From an uncultured Rhodospirillales bacterium (GTDB lineage Bacteria; Pseudomonadota; Alphaproteobacteria; Acetobacterales; Acetobacteraceae), in NCBI GenBank assembly GCA_903844785.1, contig CAIMVB010000472.1:1-12567 (forward strand): 12,567 nt of DNA, written 5' to 3'. Below the pieces are notes generated by a model. It saw nothing but the letters and a program-made list of their open reading frames with translations. It ran no database searches and had not been told where the DNA came from. How positions within the stretch are numbered: position 1 is the stretch's first letter; every line of letters starts with the position of its first letter. The position numbers were made by a program, and so were the translations under genes. Of the stretch, positions 1 to 6,984 are shown piece by piece.

Positions 1-395
1 CGCGGGCGGCGATCAAGCAATTCGGAAAGGCCGAGCAGATCGGCGGCTTCCTGAACGCGGCGCTTGATATCTTCGCGGTCAAGGCCGCGAATACGCAGCC
101 CATAGGCCATATTATCGAAAACGCGCATGTGCGGATAAAGCGCGTAATTCTGAAACACCATGGCGAGATCACGCGCCGCCGGTTCCAAAGCGGTGACATC
201 ACGATCATCAATCATCACGGTGCCGCCAGTGCTACGTTCCAACCCCGCCACGATGCGCAGCAACGTGGATTTGCCGCAGCCGGAGGCGCCGACAATCACA
301 ATCATCTCCCCATCCTGCACGGCCAGATCAATGCCATGCAGCACGCGCACCGCGCCGAAATTCTTCACAATGCCGGAAAGCTTGAGTTCAGCCAT
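1..395 (-). CDS. ugpC: sn-glycerol-3-phosphate ABC importer ATP-binding protein UgpC, N-terminal part (cut by window edge)
   Basis: This is the ATPase that powers import of glycerol-3-phosphate through UgpA/UgpE at the inner membrane. The start is the ATG whose complement is CAT at 393-395, giving MAELKLSGIVKNFG. 131 codons are visible. Walker A is GASGCGKS at residues 36-43 and the Q-loop is MVFQNYALYPHM around residues 79-90, a form typical of the MalK/UgpC (CUT1) ATPases. The LSGGQ signature, Walker B and the C-terminal regulatory (TOBE-type) domain lie beyond the left edge. The family is usually about 350-370 residues. The gene starts 9 bases after the ugpE stop and is the last visible gene of the ugp operon. 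The ribosome binding site is weak (GAGAAA on the minus strand), so coupling to ugpE translation is likely. Sequence alone cannot exclude a MalK-like sugar ATPase; assignment to Ugp rests on the neighbours. Confidence 0.93.
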   Translation of the reverse strand, partial: MAELKLSGIVKNFGAVRVLHGIDLAVQDGEMIVIVGASGCGKSTLLRIVAGLERSTGGTVMIDDRDVTALEPAARDLAMVFQNYALYPHMRVFDNMAYGLRIRGLDREDIKRRVQEAADLLGLSELLDRRP

Positions 396-404
396 GGGGG
401 TTTC

Positions 405-1289
405 TCATTTCTCGGTCTCGACCAAGCCTTTGACGAACCAGCGCTGCATCAGGATGACAATGGCAACGGGTGGCAGCAAGGCGAGCACGGTGGTTGCCAT
501 GACCAGATGCCATTCCGTATCACCCTGGGAGCCCAGCATTTTCACAATGCCGATCATGATGGTTTCCACATCGGTGGAGGTCGTCACCAAAAGCGGCCAG
601 AGATATTGGTTCCAGCCATAGACGAATAGAATAACGAAAAGTGCAGCGATGTTGGTGGCAGAGAGCGGCAGGACCACATCCTTGAAGAAGCGGATTGGGC
701 CGGCGCCATCCATTTTGGCAGCCTCCACCAACTCATCCGGGATGGTCAGGAAGAATTGGCGGAATAATAGGGTTGCAGTGGCCGAGGCGATGAGCGGCAC
801 GATCAGCCCGGCATAGGTATTCACCAGGCCAAGGTCTGAGACCACCTGGAAGGTCGGGAAGATGCGGACTTCAACTGGCAGCATGAGCGTGATGAAAATC
901 GCCCAGAAAAACAGCATGCGTCCGGGGAAGGAAAAGAAGGCAACCGCATAGGCTGAGATGATGGAAATGGCGATTTTGCCGAAGGTAATCAGTAGCGCCA
1001 TGATGGCGCTATTGAACATCATGGTGGAAACCGGTACGCCCGCGCGCTGCTTATTGCCTTGGTTCCAGACCGCGCCGTAATTCGCGGCGGCTTCCGCGCC
1101 GGGCAGCAACGGCACATCGCCGCGCCCGATGGTGCCGGCATCATGGGTGGAACCCATCAGTACAATCCAAATGGGCAGCGCGAAAAGCAGGACGCCCAGG
1201 ATCAGGATGAAATGGGTGATCATATCCGCCCTGGGATTACTGCCGGCCATGCCCATGGGGGCGGCGATACTGTTGCGTGCCTCGGCCAT
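405..1289 (-). CDS. ugpE: sn-glycerol-3-phosphate ABC importer permease UgpE
   Basis: This is one of the two membrane subunits of the glycerol-3-phosphate importer, 294 residues, against about 281 for E. coli UgpE. The stretch around residues 130-146 (IFITLMLPVEVRIFPT) matches the E. coli protein as I remember it almost exactly, as do GWNQYLWPLL (225-234) and the C-terminal MQRWFVKGLVETEK. The EAA loop that contacts the ATPase begins at about residue 189 (EAAKMDGAGP). Hydrophobic segments lie near 25-45, 93-115, 125-147, 158-178, 210-232 and 265-282. The N-terminus carries about 20 extra polar residues compared with E. coli; a later ATG at residue 12, 14 or 23 could be the true start. I kept the first ATG because it overlaps the ugpA stop as TGATG, which favours coupled translation. 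The stop is TGA at 405-407. Confidence 0.96.
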   Translation of the reverse strand: MAEARNSIAAPMGMAGSNPRADMITHFILILGVLLFALPIWIVLMGSTHDAGTIGRGDVPLLPGAEAAANYGAVWNQGNKQRAGVPVSTMMFNSAIMALLITFGKIAISIISAYAVAFFSFPGRMLFFWAIFITLMLPVEVRIFPTFQVVSDLGLVNTYAGLIVPLIASATATLLFRQFFLTIPDELVEAAKMDGAGPIRFFKDVVLPLSATNIAALFVILFVYGWNQYLWPLLVTTSTDVETIMIGIVKMLGSQGDTEWHLVMATTVLALLPPVAIVILMQRWFVKGLVETEK

Positions 1290-2170
1290 CAGTAATGCAC
1301 CTTGCGTTCAATGAAGCGGAATTGCACGAGTGTGAGAGCCATCACAGCAATCATGAGCACCACGGATTGAGCAGAAGATGCGCCGATATCAAGATTAACG
1401 CGCCCATCAACATAGGCGCGGTAGATCAGGGTTTGCGTTGCATTGCCCGGCCCACCCTTGGTCAGCGCATCAATAATGCCGAAAGTATCGAAGAAGGCGT
1501 AGGTGATATTGATCACCAGCAGAAAGAAGCTGGTGGGCGACAGCAGCGGGAAAATCACCGTGCGGAAACGATGTAGGGGTGAAGCGCCATCAATGGCGGC
1601 GGCTTCCAGCACACTTTTCGGGATGGATTGCAGCCCAGCCAGGAAGAAGAGGAAATTATAGGAAACCTGCTTCCAGGCCGCGGCCAGCACCACCACCAGC
1701 ATCGCCTGATTGCCGTTCAGCGTATAATTCCACGCGACACCCATCCCCTTCAATGCGCGGCCGATAAGGCCGATATCCGGGTGGAACAGGAAAATATAAA
1801 GAATGGCCGCCACCGCTGGTGCCACGGCATAGGGCCAGATCAGCAGCGTGCGATACGCATCCTTGCCGCGGATATGCCGATCCGCGAGCACCGCAAGTCC
1901 AAGTGCAAAAGCCATGGATAGGAAGGTGACGGAAACCGAGAAGATGATCGTATTGATGATGACCTGATGATAGAGCGGGTCGGCAAAAAGATCGGTAAAA
2001 TTCTCAAACCAGACGAATTGCGTGGAGATGCCGAAGGCATCCTGGCGGATGAAGGAATACCAAACCGCTTCCCCCGCCGGCCAGAAAAAGAAGACAAAGG
2101 TAATGGCAAGCTGCGGCGCCAGCAGCAGATAGGGCAGCAGTTTATTGTTGAATATCGCCTTGCGCTGCAT
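1289..2170 (-). CDS. ugpA: sn-glycerol-3-phosphate ABC importer permease UgpA
   Basis: This is the partner membrane subunit of UgpE; together they form the channel for glycerol-3-phosphate. At 293 residues it is about the usual length (E. coli 295). The short cytoplasmic N-terminus leads into a first membrane segment at about 11-31 that ends in [14 protein letters not shown], typical of UgpA/MalF-type permeases. Further hydrophobic segments lie near 72-96, 107-129, 157-180, 208-229 and 265-284. The EAA loop starts at about residue 189 ([10 protein letters not shown]), and [13 protein letters not shown] (238-250) is a family hallmark. A plausible Shine-Dalgarno GAGG lies four bases before the ATG. 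The gene follows ugpB after a 51-base gap that contains a hairpin, and its stop overlaps the ugpE start by one base. Confidence 0.96.
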   Translation of the reverse strand: MQRKAIFNNKLLPYLLLAPQLAITFVFFFWPAGEAVWYSFIRQDAFGISTQFVWFENFTDLFADPLYHQVIINTIIFSVSVTFLSMAFALGLAVLADRHIRGKDAYRTLLIWPYAVAPAVAAILYIFLFHPDIGLIGRALKGMGVAWNYTLNGNQAMLVVVLAAAWKQVSYNFLFFLAGLQSIPKSVLEAAAIDGASPLHRFRTVIFPLLSPTSFFLLVINITYAFFDTFGIIDALTKGGPGNATQTLIYRAYVDGRVNLDIGASSAQSVVLMIAVMALTLVQFRFIERKVHY

Positions 2171-2182
2171 GTGGCCTCAACC

Positions 2183-2213
2183 AAAAAGATGGGGCCACCG
2201 TGAAAGCGGCCCC
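2183..2213 (-). terminator. hairpin plus T-run between ugpB and ugpA (attenuator or 3'-end stabiliser)
   Basis: On the minus strand GGGGCC (complement of 2208-2213) pairs with GGCCCC (complement of 2191-2196). The stem can extend inward by a G-T, a C-G and a T-G pair, leaving a loop of about five bases. It is followed by ATC and then five T (complement of 2183-2187). This is the form of a Rho-independent terminator, but it lies inside an operon just after the binding-protein gene. In ABC importer operons such structures commonly cause partial termination or protect the binding-protein mRNA, so that UgpB is made in excess over UgpA/E/C. The T-run is short, so read-through is expected. The structure is seen directly; the role is inferred. 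Confidence 0.6.
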
Positions 2214-2221
2214 GATACGCA

Positions 2222-3559
2222 TCAACGACGATTCGCACGCTCAAAATTACGCAGTACCACATCGGCGCGGCGATTTGCATTGGCAAGCAGCGTTTCAGCA
2301 TTCTGCTGCCCCTGGAAGCCGCGTTCCAGTTCTTCCTGGATGATGTTGCGGATTTCCACAAAGCCGCCCAGCCGGAAGCCCTGGCTATTAGGCGTAGGCT
2401 CCGCACGGGAGAGCTGGATGATCGCGGCATCTGCGCCAGGGTTTTGGGTATAGAAGCCCTCAGCGCGCGAAGCCTCATACGCCGCCAGCGTCAGCGGCAC
2501 ATAGCCGGTGACATGGTGCCACCACTTATCCTGCTCAACTTCCGAAATGAAGCGATAGAATTCCGCGACACCACGGTATTCTTCGGCCGTACGGTTGCGA
2601 GCGGTCAGCGTCCAAAGGCTCGCGCCACCAATCACGCCATTGCGTGGTGATTGCGTCAGGTCACCATGATAGGGCAGCACCACGGAAGCCCAGCGGAACT
2701 TGGCTTCGCGCTGAACTTGGGCGCGACCGGCGGAAGAATTGAAGGACATCGCCGCCTTGCCAGCGGGGAAGCTTGCGAAACCATCGCCATCACGCCCGCC
2801 ATAGACAAAGGTTCCCTCACGCTGCATCTCAAGCAGCATATTGGTGTGCTTGGCGAAGATCGGCGCACCGAGGTTCATCTGGGCATCCAAGCCTTCAAAG
2901 CCATTGGCCTTGGTGGCAAGGCCAACATCATGGATGGAAGACATTTGTTCAAACATCACCCAGGTCGGCCAGGCGGTGCTGATCGGGATTTCGGCGGCAT
3001 TGGTCGCCTTAATCTTTTGCGCGGCGGCACGAATCTCGGCCCAGGTTTTCGGCAGATCGGTCGTGGAAAGCCCGGCCTTTTCGAAGGCATCCAGATTGAT
3101 CCAAAGCACCGCCGAGGATGAATTATGCGGCATGGAAACCATGCGGCCTTGCGTATCCGAATAATAGCCACGCACACCGGCCAGATAGCGCTTCGGGTCC
3201 AGCGTAATGCCCGCTTCGCCCAGCAATTCATGCGTCGGGCGGATGGCGGGGCCGGCTGCCATCATGGTGGCGGTGCCAACTTCAAACACCTGCGCGATAT
3301 GGGGCGGCGTGCCGGCGCGCCAGGCGGCGATGGCGCCTGTCATCACTTCCACGTAGGAACCGCGGAAATTGGCATTCACGCGAAAGCGCGATTGGCTTTC
3401 ATTGAAGCGCGTGACCTGTTCGGCAACGCGCTCACCAAGCGCACCGCCCAGCCCATACCAGAATTGGATTTCGGTGCGGCCTTGGGCGCGCACGGAAGGT
3501 GCCACGAAGGGGGCCGCGAGCAGACCCGATGTTCCCAGCAAAATGTGACGACGTTGCAT
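2222..3559 (-). CDS. ugpB: periplasmic sn-glycerol-3-phosphate binding protein UgpB
   Basis: This is the periplasmic receptor that hands glycerol-3-phosphate, and in E. coli also glycerophosphodiesters such as glycerophosphocholine, to UgpAE-UgpC. It has 445 residues (E. coli 438) and belongs to the family-1 solute-binding proteins. Residues 1 to about 25 form a signal peptide with a twin arginine near the start (QRRHILL) and a likely cleavage after VRA. Strong landmarks shared with E. coli UgpB are the VFEVGTATMM motif (91-100), GYYSD (131-135), HNSSSAVLW (145-153), an IIGGASLW-like segment in the second half, FYTQNPGAD, and RLGGFVEIRNIIQEELE near the C-terminus. The start is supported by AAGGAGA seven bases upstream (complement of 3566-3572). 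The gene lies 91 bases after the glpD stop, leaving room for an extra internal promoter. The stop is TGA (2222-2224). Confidence 0.97.
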   Translation of the reverse strand: MQRRHILLGTSGLLAAPFVAPSVRAQGRTEIQFWYGLGGALGERVAEQVTRFNESQSRFRVNANFRGSYVEVMTGAIAAWRAGTPPHIAQVFEVGTATMMAAGPAIRPTHELLGEAGITLDPKRYLAGVRGYYSDTQGRMVSMPHNSSSAVLWINLDAFEKAGLSTTDLPKTWAEIRAAAQKIKATNAAEIPISTAWPTWVMFEQMSSIHDVGLATKANGFEGLDAQMNLGAPIFAKHTNMLLEMQREGTFVYGGRDGDGFASFPAGKAAMSFNSSAGRAQVQREAKFRWASVVLPYHGDLTQSPRNGVIGGASLWTLTARNRTAEEYRGVAEFYRFISEVEQDKWWHHVTGYVPLTLAAYEASRAEGFYTQNPGADAAIIQLSRAEPTPNSQGFRLGGFVEIRNIIQEELERGFQGQQNAETLLANANRRADVVLRNFERANRR

Positions 3560-3650
3560 GAAAGCTCTCCTTTTTTGTTGAGGCTGCTGCCCGATACCCA
3601 GGCTTTATTACAGGTAAAAGACGGTTTCGCGAAGCTTGTGTTTCGGCCCC
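3560..3650 (-). promoter_or_regulatory. glpD-ugpB intergenic region with strong ribosome binding site and possible regulator repeats
   Basis: This gap carries the clear Shine-Dalgarno AAGGAGA of ugpB (complement of 3566-3572). Further upstream two direct copies of GTTTCG (plus strand 3624-3629 and 3640-3645), 16 bases apart, flank the 8-base palindrome TTCGCGAA (3626-3633, overlapping the first copy). DeoR-type GlpR repressors often recognise TTCG/CGAA-containing sites, so these could belong to a glycerol-3-phosphate-responsive operator, but the match is weak. I cannot see a convincing -35/-10 pair or a Pho box. The ribosome binding site is well supported; the operator idea is speculative. 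Confidence 0.4.
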
Positions 3651-5147
3651 TCAGCCCCCCATCAGCCGGGCAAGCCGGGCCTGGGCCGCGGCATCGAAGC
3701 GCAGCCCGAGCTTGCTGCGGCGCCAGAGCACATCTTCGGGCGTTGCGGCCCATTCCTCGCGGCGCAAATACTCAAGTTCTGCCGCATGCAAATCAGCGCC
3801 GATGGGCGGGCCGGGGTCCTGGCCGGGGGTGAAAATGCGCCAGGCGCGGGTGCCATAGGCGCGCAGCAGGCGGCGCGACAGGTCGGGGCTGAGGTTCGGG
3901 AAATCGCGCTGGAAATCGGCCAGTAGGGCCGCGAATCCCTCCGGCGCGAAATCCCCGCCGGGGAGCGGCGCGCGGGCGGTCCAGCCAGCTTTTTCGGTCC
4001 TCAGGCGCAGTTCCGCCAGCGCCGCTTCCGCCAGCTTGCGATAGGTGGTGATTTTGCCACCGAAAACACTGAGCAAGGGTGCGGCGCCTTCGGGCGCTTC
4101 CAGCTTCAGCACATAATCACGTGTGGCTTCCTGCGCTTTGCTCGCGCCATCATCATAAAGCGGGCGGAGGCCGGAATAGGTCCAAACGATATCTTCCCGC
4201 CGGATGGGCACACGAAAATAACTGGAAGCCGCAGCGCAGAGATAGGTGATTTCAGCATCTGAAATGCGCGGCGTTTCGTGCGGATCTGCGTGATCCTCAT
4301 CGGTGGTGCCGATCAGGGTGAAGTCTCGTTCATAGGGGATGGCGAAAATGATGCGCCCATCGGCATTCTGGAAGATATAGGCGCGGTCGTGATCATAAAG
4401 GCGGGGCAGCACGATATGGCTACCCTTCACCAGCCTGAGCCGTGCCGGCTGATTGCTGCCAATCACCCCATCCTGCACCTCGCCCACAAAGGGCCCGGCG
4501 GCATTAACCAAGGTGCGGGCGAGGAAGGCAGCGGGCTGGCCATGTGGCGCTTCCGCCGTGATGTGCCAAAGCGCGCCTTCGCGCCGCGCGCTAGTGACAG
4601 CCATGCGGGGCAGAATGCTGGCCCCGCGTTCCGCCGCATCCTTCGCATTCAGCAGCACAAGGCGCGAATCCTCAACCCAGCAATCGGAATATTCAAACCC
4701 GATGGCACGCCCGGGGCTGAGTGGCGCACCCAGCGGAGAGCGTGTCAGGTCAATCCGCCGTGTCGCCGGCAGCGCCTTTCGCCCACCCAGATGATCATAC
4801 AAAAACAACCCAAGCCGCAGTAACCAGGCGGGCCTGAGCCCTGGGTGATGCGGCAGCACGAAGCGCAGCGGCCAGATGATATGCGGCGCAATGCCCAGCA
4901 GGATTTCGCGTTCAATCAGCGCTTCCCGCACCAGGCGGAATTCGTAATATTCCAGATAGCGCAGCCCACCATGAATAAGCTTGGTAGAATTGGCCGAAGT
5001 GCCGCCCCCCAGATCGTCCTTTTCAAACAGCAAAACGGAAAGCCCGCGCCCCGCCGCATCGCGCGCAATGCCCGCGCCATTGATGCCGCCACCAATAACG
5101 GCAACATCAAAGGGTTCAGCCGGAGATGATGATGCGCGCCAGCTCAT
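3651..5147 (-). CDS. glpD: aerobic glycerol-3-phosphate dehydrogenase (FAD, quinone-linked)
   Basis: GlpD oxidises sn-glycerol-3-phosphate to dihydroxyacetone phosphate at the inner face of the cytoplasmic membrane and reduces ubiquinone. It has 498 residues (E. coli 501). The FAD-binding Rossmann motif GGGINGAG is at 19-26, with the ribose-binding acidic residue E42. KLIHGGLRYLEYYEF (56-70) includes R63/Y64. KGSH ends at H244, TYSGLRPLYDD (323-333) includes R328, TRDY includes R343, and VFGGKITTYRK (361-371) includes K365. These correspond to substrate-site residues R54, Y55, H233, R317, R332 and K354 recalled for E. coli GlpD. The helical C-terminal cap domain begins near residue 390 and ends with LWRRSKLGL (474-482). 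No other start is available before the FAD motif, so the 32-base overlap with the upstream hydrolase gene is real if that gene is intact. It supplies the catabolic step for substrate brought in by Ugp; no glpK or glpR lies within the window. Confidence 0.98.
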   Translation of the reverse strand: MSWRASSSPAEPFDVAVIGGGINGAGIARDAAGRGLSVLLFEKDDLGGGTSANSTKLIHGGLRYLEYYEFRLVREALIEREILLGIAPHIIWPLRFVLPHHPGLRPAWLLRLGLFLYDHLGGRKALPATRRIDLTRSPLGAPLSPGRAIGFEYSDCWVEDSRLVLLNAKDAAERGASILPRMAVTSARREGALWHITAEAPHGQPAAFLARTLVNAAGPFVGEVQDGVIGSNQPARLRLVKGSHIVLPRLYDHDRAYIFQNADGRIIFAIPYERDFTLIGTTDEDHADPHETPRISDAEITYLCAAASSYFRVPIRREDIVWTYSGLRPLYDDGASKAQEATRDYVLKLEAPEGAAPLLSVFGGKITTYRKLAEAALAELRLRTEKAGWTARAPLPGGDFAPEGFAALLADFQRDFPNLSPDLSRRLLRAYGTRAWRIFTPGQDPGPPIGADLHAAELEYLRREEWAATPEDVLWRRSKLGLRFDAAAQARLARLMGG

Positions 5148-5805
5148 CTGGAGTGGTCAGCATGGGGTAATGGCCAGTGTCAATCACATGCCAGCGCGCG
5201 CCAAGCTTTTCAGCGCAGCGGCGCTGATGCGCCTCACCGGGGTTTTGCGCCTGCGGGCAATAGATGACCGAGGCATTCCAGCTTTGCTGCCAGAAACTTG
5301 GTAGTTTCACTGGCTGGGTGAAGGTATTGATCGGGTGCAGAGCCATGCGATCCGCGGCCCATTCGGCCAGGCCCTTTTCCATGCCAAGAAACAGGCGGTT
5401 CAGCGCATCCTCTCGGCCCGGGCCAAGCGCGATATCCGTATTGATGGCGGCGGGGCGGGTGACGATGTCCCTGATCTTCTCACCATCCATCAGCGCCAGC
5501 GCATCAGCGAACACCAGGCGCCCAATGCGTTCGCGCGCGCGTTCTGCCGCCGCCGCCATGACCATGCCGCCGGCCGAGGTACCCACCAGCACCGCGTCGC
5601 GCAAATCATGGTAGTAAAGATATTCGGCGATTTCCTGGCCGTGGCTTTCGGTATCAATGCCAGCGCGCATCTGCGCTTGGCGTTCGGCGCAGCCATCCAG
5701 CGTTGGCGCATGCACATCATGGCCTGCCGCGCGCAGCCTTTCGGCAACGAAGCGCCAAATCCAGCCGCCTTGATAAGCCCCGTGAATCAGAACAATGCTG
5801 GCCAT
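5116..5805 (-). CDS. alpha/beta-fold hydrolase of unknown substrate
   Basis: This is a 229-residue alpha/beta hydrolase without signal peptide, so cytoplasmic. The opening IVLIHGAYQGGWIWR (4-18) carries the oxyanion HGxxxGG element. The nucleophile elbow is GTSAGG with Ser77 (75-80). FADALALMDG (99-108) follows strand 6, and GHYPML with His212 (211-216) is the catalytic histidine. It resembles the small esterases related to plant methylesterases and EstC-like proteins. The usual acid position after the strand VIYC (180-183) reads PQAQN instead of a Thr-x-Asp type sequence, so the charge-relay acid is not obvious. It is the first visible gene of the glpD-ugp operon; its last 32 bases overlap glpD in another frame, which implies co-translation. 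A run of ten G on the minus strand lies where its ribosome binding site should be. A link to glycerol-phosphate or lipid breakdown is suggested only by position. Confidence 0.88.
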   Translation of the reverse strand: MASIVLIHGAYQGGWIWRFVAERLRAAGHDVHAPTLDGCAERQAQMRAGIDTESHGQEIAEYLYYHDLRDAVLVGTSAGGMVMAAAAERARERIGRLVFADALALMDGEKIRDIVTRPAAINTDIALGPGREDALNRLFLGMEKGLAEWAADRMALHPINTFTQPVKLPSFWQQSWNASVIYCPQAQNPGEAHQRRCAEKLGARWHVIDTGHYPMLTTPDELARIIISG

Positions 5806-6030
5806 GCCGCGCCCCCCCCCCTGTGTTGTTTTCTTGGGCTTCAGCTAAGCGCGAAATGCTTTGCTTGGAAATGGGCGGGCTTGGCCGGGTTGCCCATGGG
5901 CGCGGCGGTGCCTGCCGCTTTCGGACGCAAGCCTGCGCGCCAGGCCGCATAAGGCTTGGGCGGGGAGGGGTGGCAGAACGCCCAAGGCAGGGTAGGTTGC
6001 GGCATGGCAAATTCGAAGGGTCCTTATCCC
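5806..6030. other. divergent intergenic region between the hydrolase-glpD-ugp operon and the TctC-Ntn hydrolase-ABC operon
   Basis: This stretch of about 225 bases separates two divergent operons and should hold both promoters. It contains ten consecutive C (5812-5821), a small hairpin GCCTG-cgcgc-CAGGC (5931-5945), and a palindromic CCCATGGG around 5893-5900. I searched by eye for -35/-10 pairs on both strands and found only weak candidates (a CATAAG near 5948 on the plus strand and a TTAGCT on the minus strand near 5845), which I do not call. The reading frame upstream of 6031 is open back to an ATG at 5956, but this part does not look like protein of the downstream family. No regulator gene is present in the gap. 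Confidence 0.6.
5812..5821. repeat. C10/G10 homopolymer next to the hydrolase start codon
   Basis: Ten consecutive C on the plus strand (G on the minus strand) end six bases before the ATG of the alpha/beta hydrolase gene (start codon complement 5803-5805). The G-run occupies the Shine-Dalgarno position. Runs of this length are prone to slipped-strand copying and also to sequencing error; in some bacteria they mediate phase variation when placed in a promoter or leader. Confidence 0.9.
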
Positions 6031-6981
6031 ATGCTGCGTCGTTCCTTCCTCACCACTGCTGCGCTTGGCTTGGCTGCCCCGGCGCTCGCCCAGGCGCGGC
6101 CTTTGCGCATGATCATCCCGGTTGGCGTGGGGGGGGTGACAGATGTTGTGGGCCGCATCCTGGCTGATGCGCTGCAAACCCAGCTTGGCCGCCCGGTGGT
6201 GCCGGAAAATATCGCGGGCGCCGGCAGCACGGTGGGGGCAGCAGCGTTCCATCGCCTGCCCGCGGATGGCAATACGATTTTCATCGGCACCAATAACCAC
6301 CCGGCCATGAAGGCGATTTATCCGAATTTTGCCCATGATCCCGTGACAGATTTCATCCCGCTTGCGCTGGTGGGGCGGCAGCCTTTTGTGCTGGCGGTGC
6401 ACCCCGATGTGCCGGCGCGGGATGTGGCTTCGTTGCTCACTTGGCTTTCGCAGAAAAAAGAGGAAGCCAATTATGGCGCCACCAACCCCGGCGCCACCAA
6501 TCATCTGGCCGGTGAATTATTCCGCCAGCTTGCGGGCGCCAGTTTCACCATCGTGCCTTATCGCACTGCGGCGAATGCCGTGCAGGATCTGCTCGCGGGG
6601 CGGATGAACCTGACCATTGATAGCCCCACCATGCTCGCGCCACTGATGCGCGACGGTAAGGTGCGCGGCCTGGCGGTGAGTTCCGCCACACCATCGGACC
6701 TTGTGCCGGGCCTGCCGGCGCTCGCCCAGGCTGGGGTGCCTGGCTATGAGGTCACGGCCTGGCAGGTGCTTTTTGCCAAGCCCGGCACGCCGGAAGAAGC
6801 GCTTGCGCCCATTCGTGAGGCGGCGCTACGCGCGGTTGCCGATCCGGCGGTGAAGCAGCGCCTGGCTGCGGCGGGGGTTGAGACCTGGCCTGATCCATCG
6901 CCTGCGGCCGCGGCGGCGCATGTGCGGGCAGAAGTGGCCCGCTGGGCGCCGATTGTCTCACGCATGAATCTCGGGGGCTGA
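6031..6981 (+). CDS. Bug/TctC-family periplasmic binding protein
   Basis: This is a tripartite-tricarboxylate-receptor (Bug/TctC) family protein, an extracytoplasmic binder of small carboxylates or amides. It has 316 residues from the chosen ATG, matching the usual 310-330. The leader MLRRSFLTTAALGLAAPALA has a twin arginine followed by SFL (Tat-like) and a likely cleavage after ALA (residue 20). The mature protein begins with PLRMIIPVGVGGVTDVVGR, the family's first ligand loop. The segments LGRPVVPENIAGAGSTVGA, GATNPGATNHLAGELF and VPYRTAANAVQDLLAGR are characteristic. In-frame ATGs also exist at 5956 and 6004, but only 6031 places a normal signal peptide at the N-terminus, and GAAGGG lies about ten bases upstream of it. 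No TctA/TctB transporter genes are nearby. The stop is three bases before the Ntn-hydrolase gene, so the two are almost certainly co-transcribed. The ligand cannot be told from sequence. Confidence 0.93.
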   Translation: MLRRSFLTTAALGLAAPALAQARPLRMIIPVGVGGVTDVVGRILADALQTQLGRPVVPENIAGAGSTVGAAAFHRLPADGNTIFIGTNNHPAMKAIYPNFAHDPVTDFIPLALVGRQPFVLAVHPDVPARDVASLLTWLSQKKEEANYGATNPGATNHLAGELFRQLAGASFTIVPYRTAANAVQDLLAGRMNLTIDSPTMLAPLMRDGKVRGLAVSSATPSDLVPGLPALAQAGVPGYEVTAWQVLFAKPGTPEEALAPIREAALRAVADPAVKQRLAAAGVETWPDPSPAAAAAHVRAEVARWAPIVSRMNLGG

Positions 6982-6984
6982 GCC

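Noticed and set aside
3125..3832. Open frame of 235 codons on the plus strand opposite ugpB and the glpD end
   Set aside because: It spans two real minus-strand genes and their intergenic gap, has low-complexity His/Arg/Gly content and no recognisable domain.
4278..4823. Open frame of 181 codons on the plus strand opposite glpD
   Set aside because: It is antisense to highly conserved GlpD sequence and has no recognisable motif or ribosome binding site.
5840..5952. Possible sigma-70 promoters in the divergent gap (CATAAG on plus near 5948, TTAGCT on minus near 5845)
   Set aside because: Each matches the consensus in only a few positions and lacks a convincing -35 partner, so I did not call them.
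5956..6030. In-frame N-terminal extension of the TctC-like protein starting at 5956 or 6004
   Set aside because: It would place about 9 to 25 polar residues before a normal signal peptide; the ATG at 6031 gives the usual family length and leader.
5845..6504. Open frame of 219 codons on the minus strand across the divergent intergenic region
   Set aside because: Most of it is antisense to the clear TctC-like gene and the translation has no hydrophobic core pattern or motif, so I treat it as a chance frame rather than a gene in the gap.
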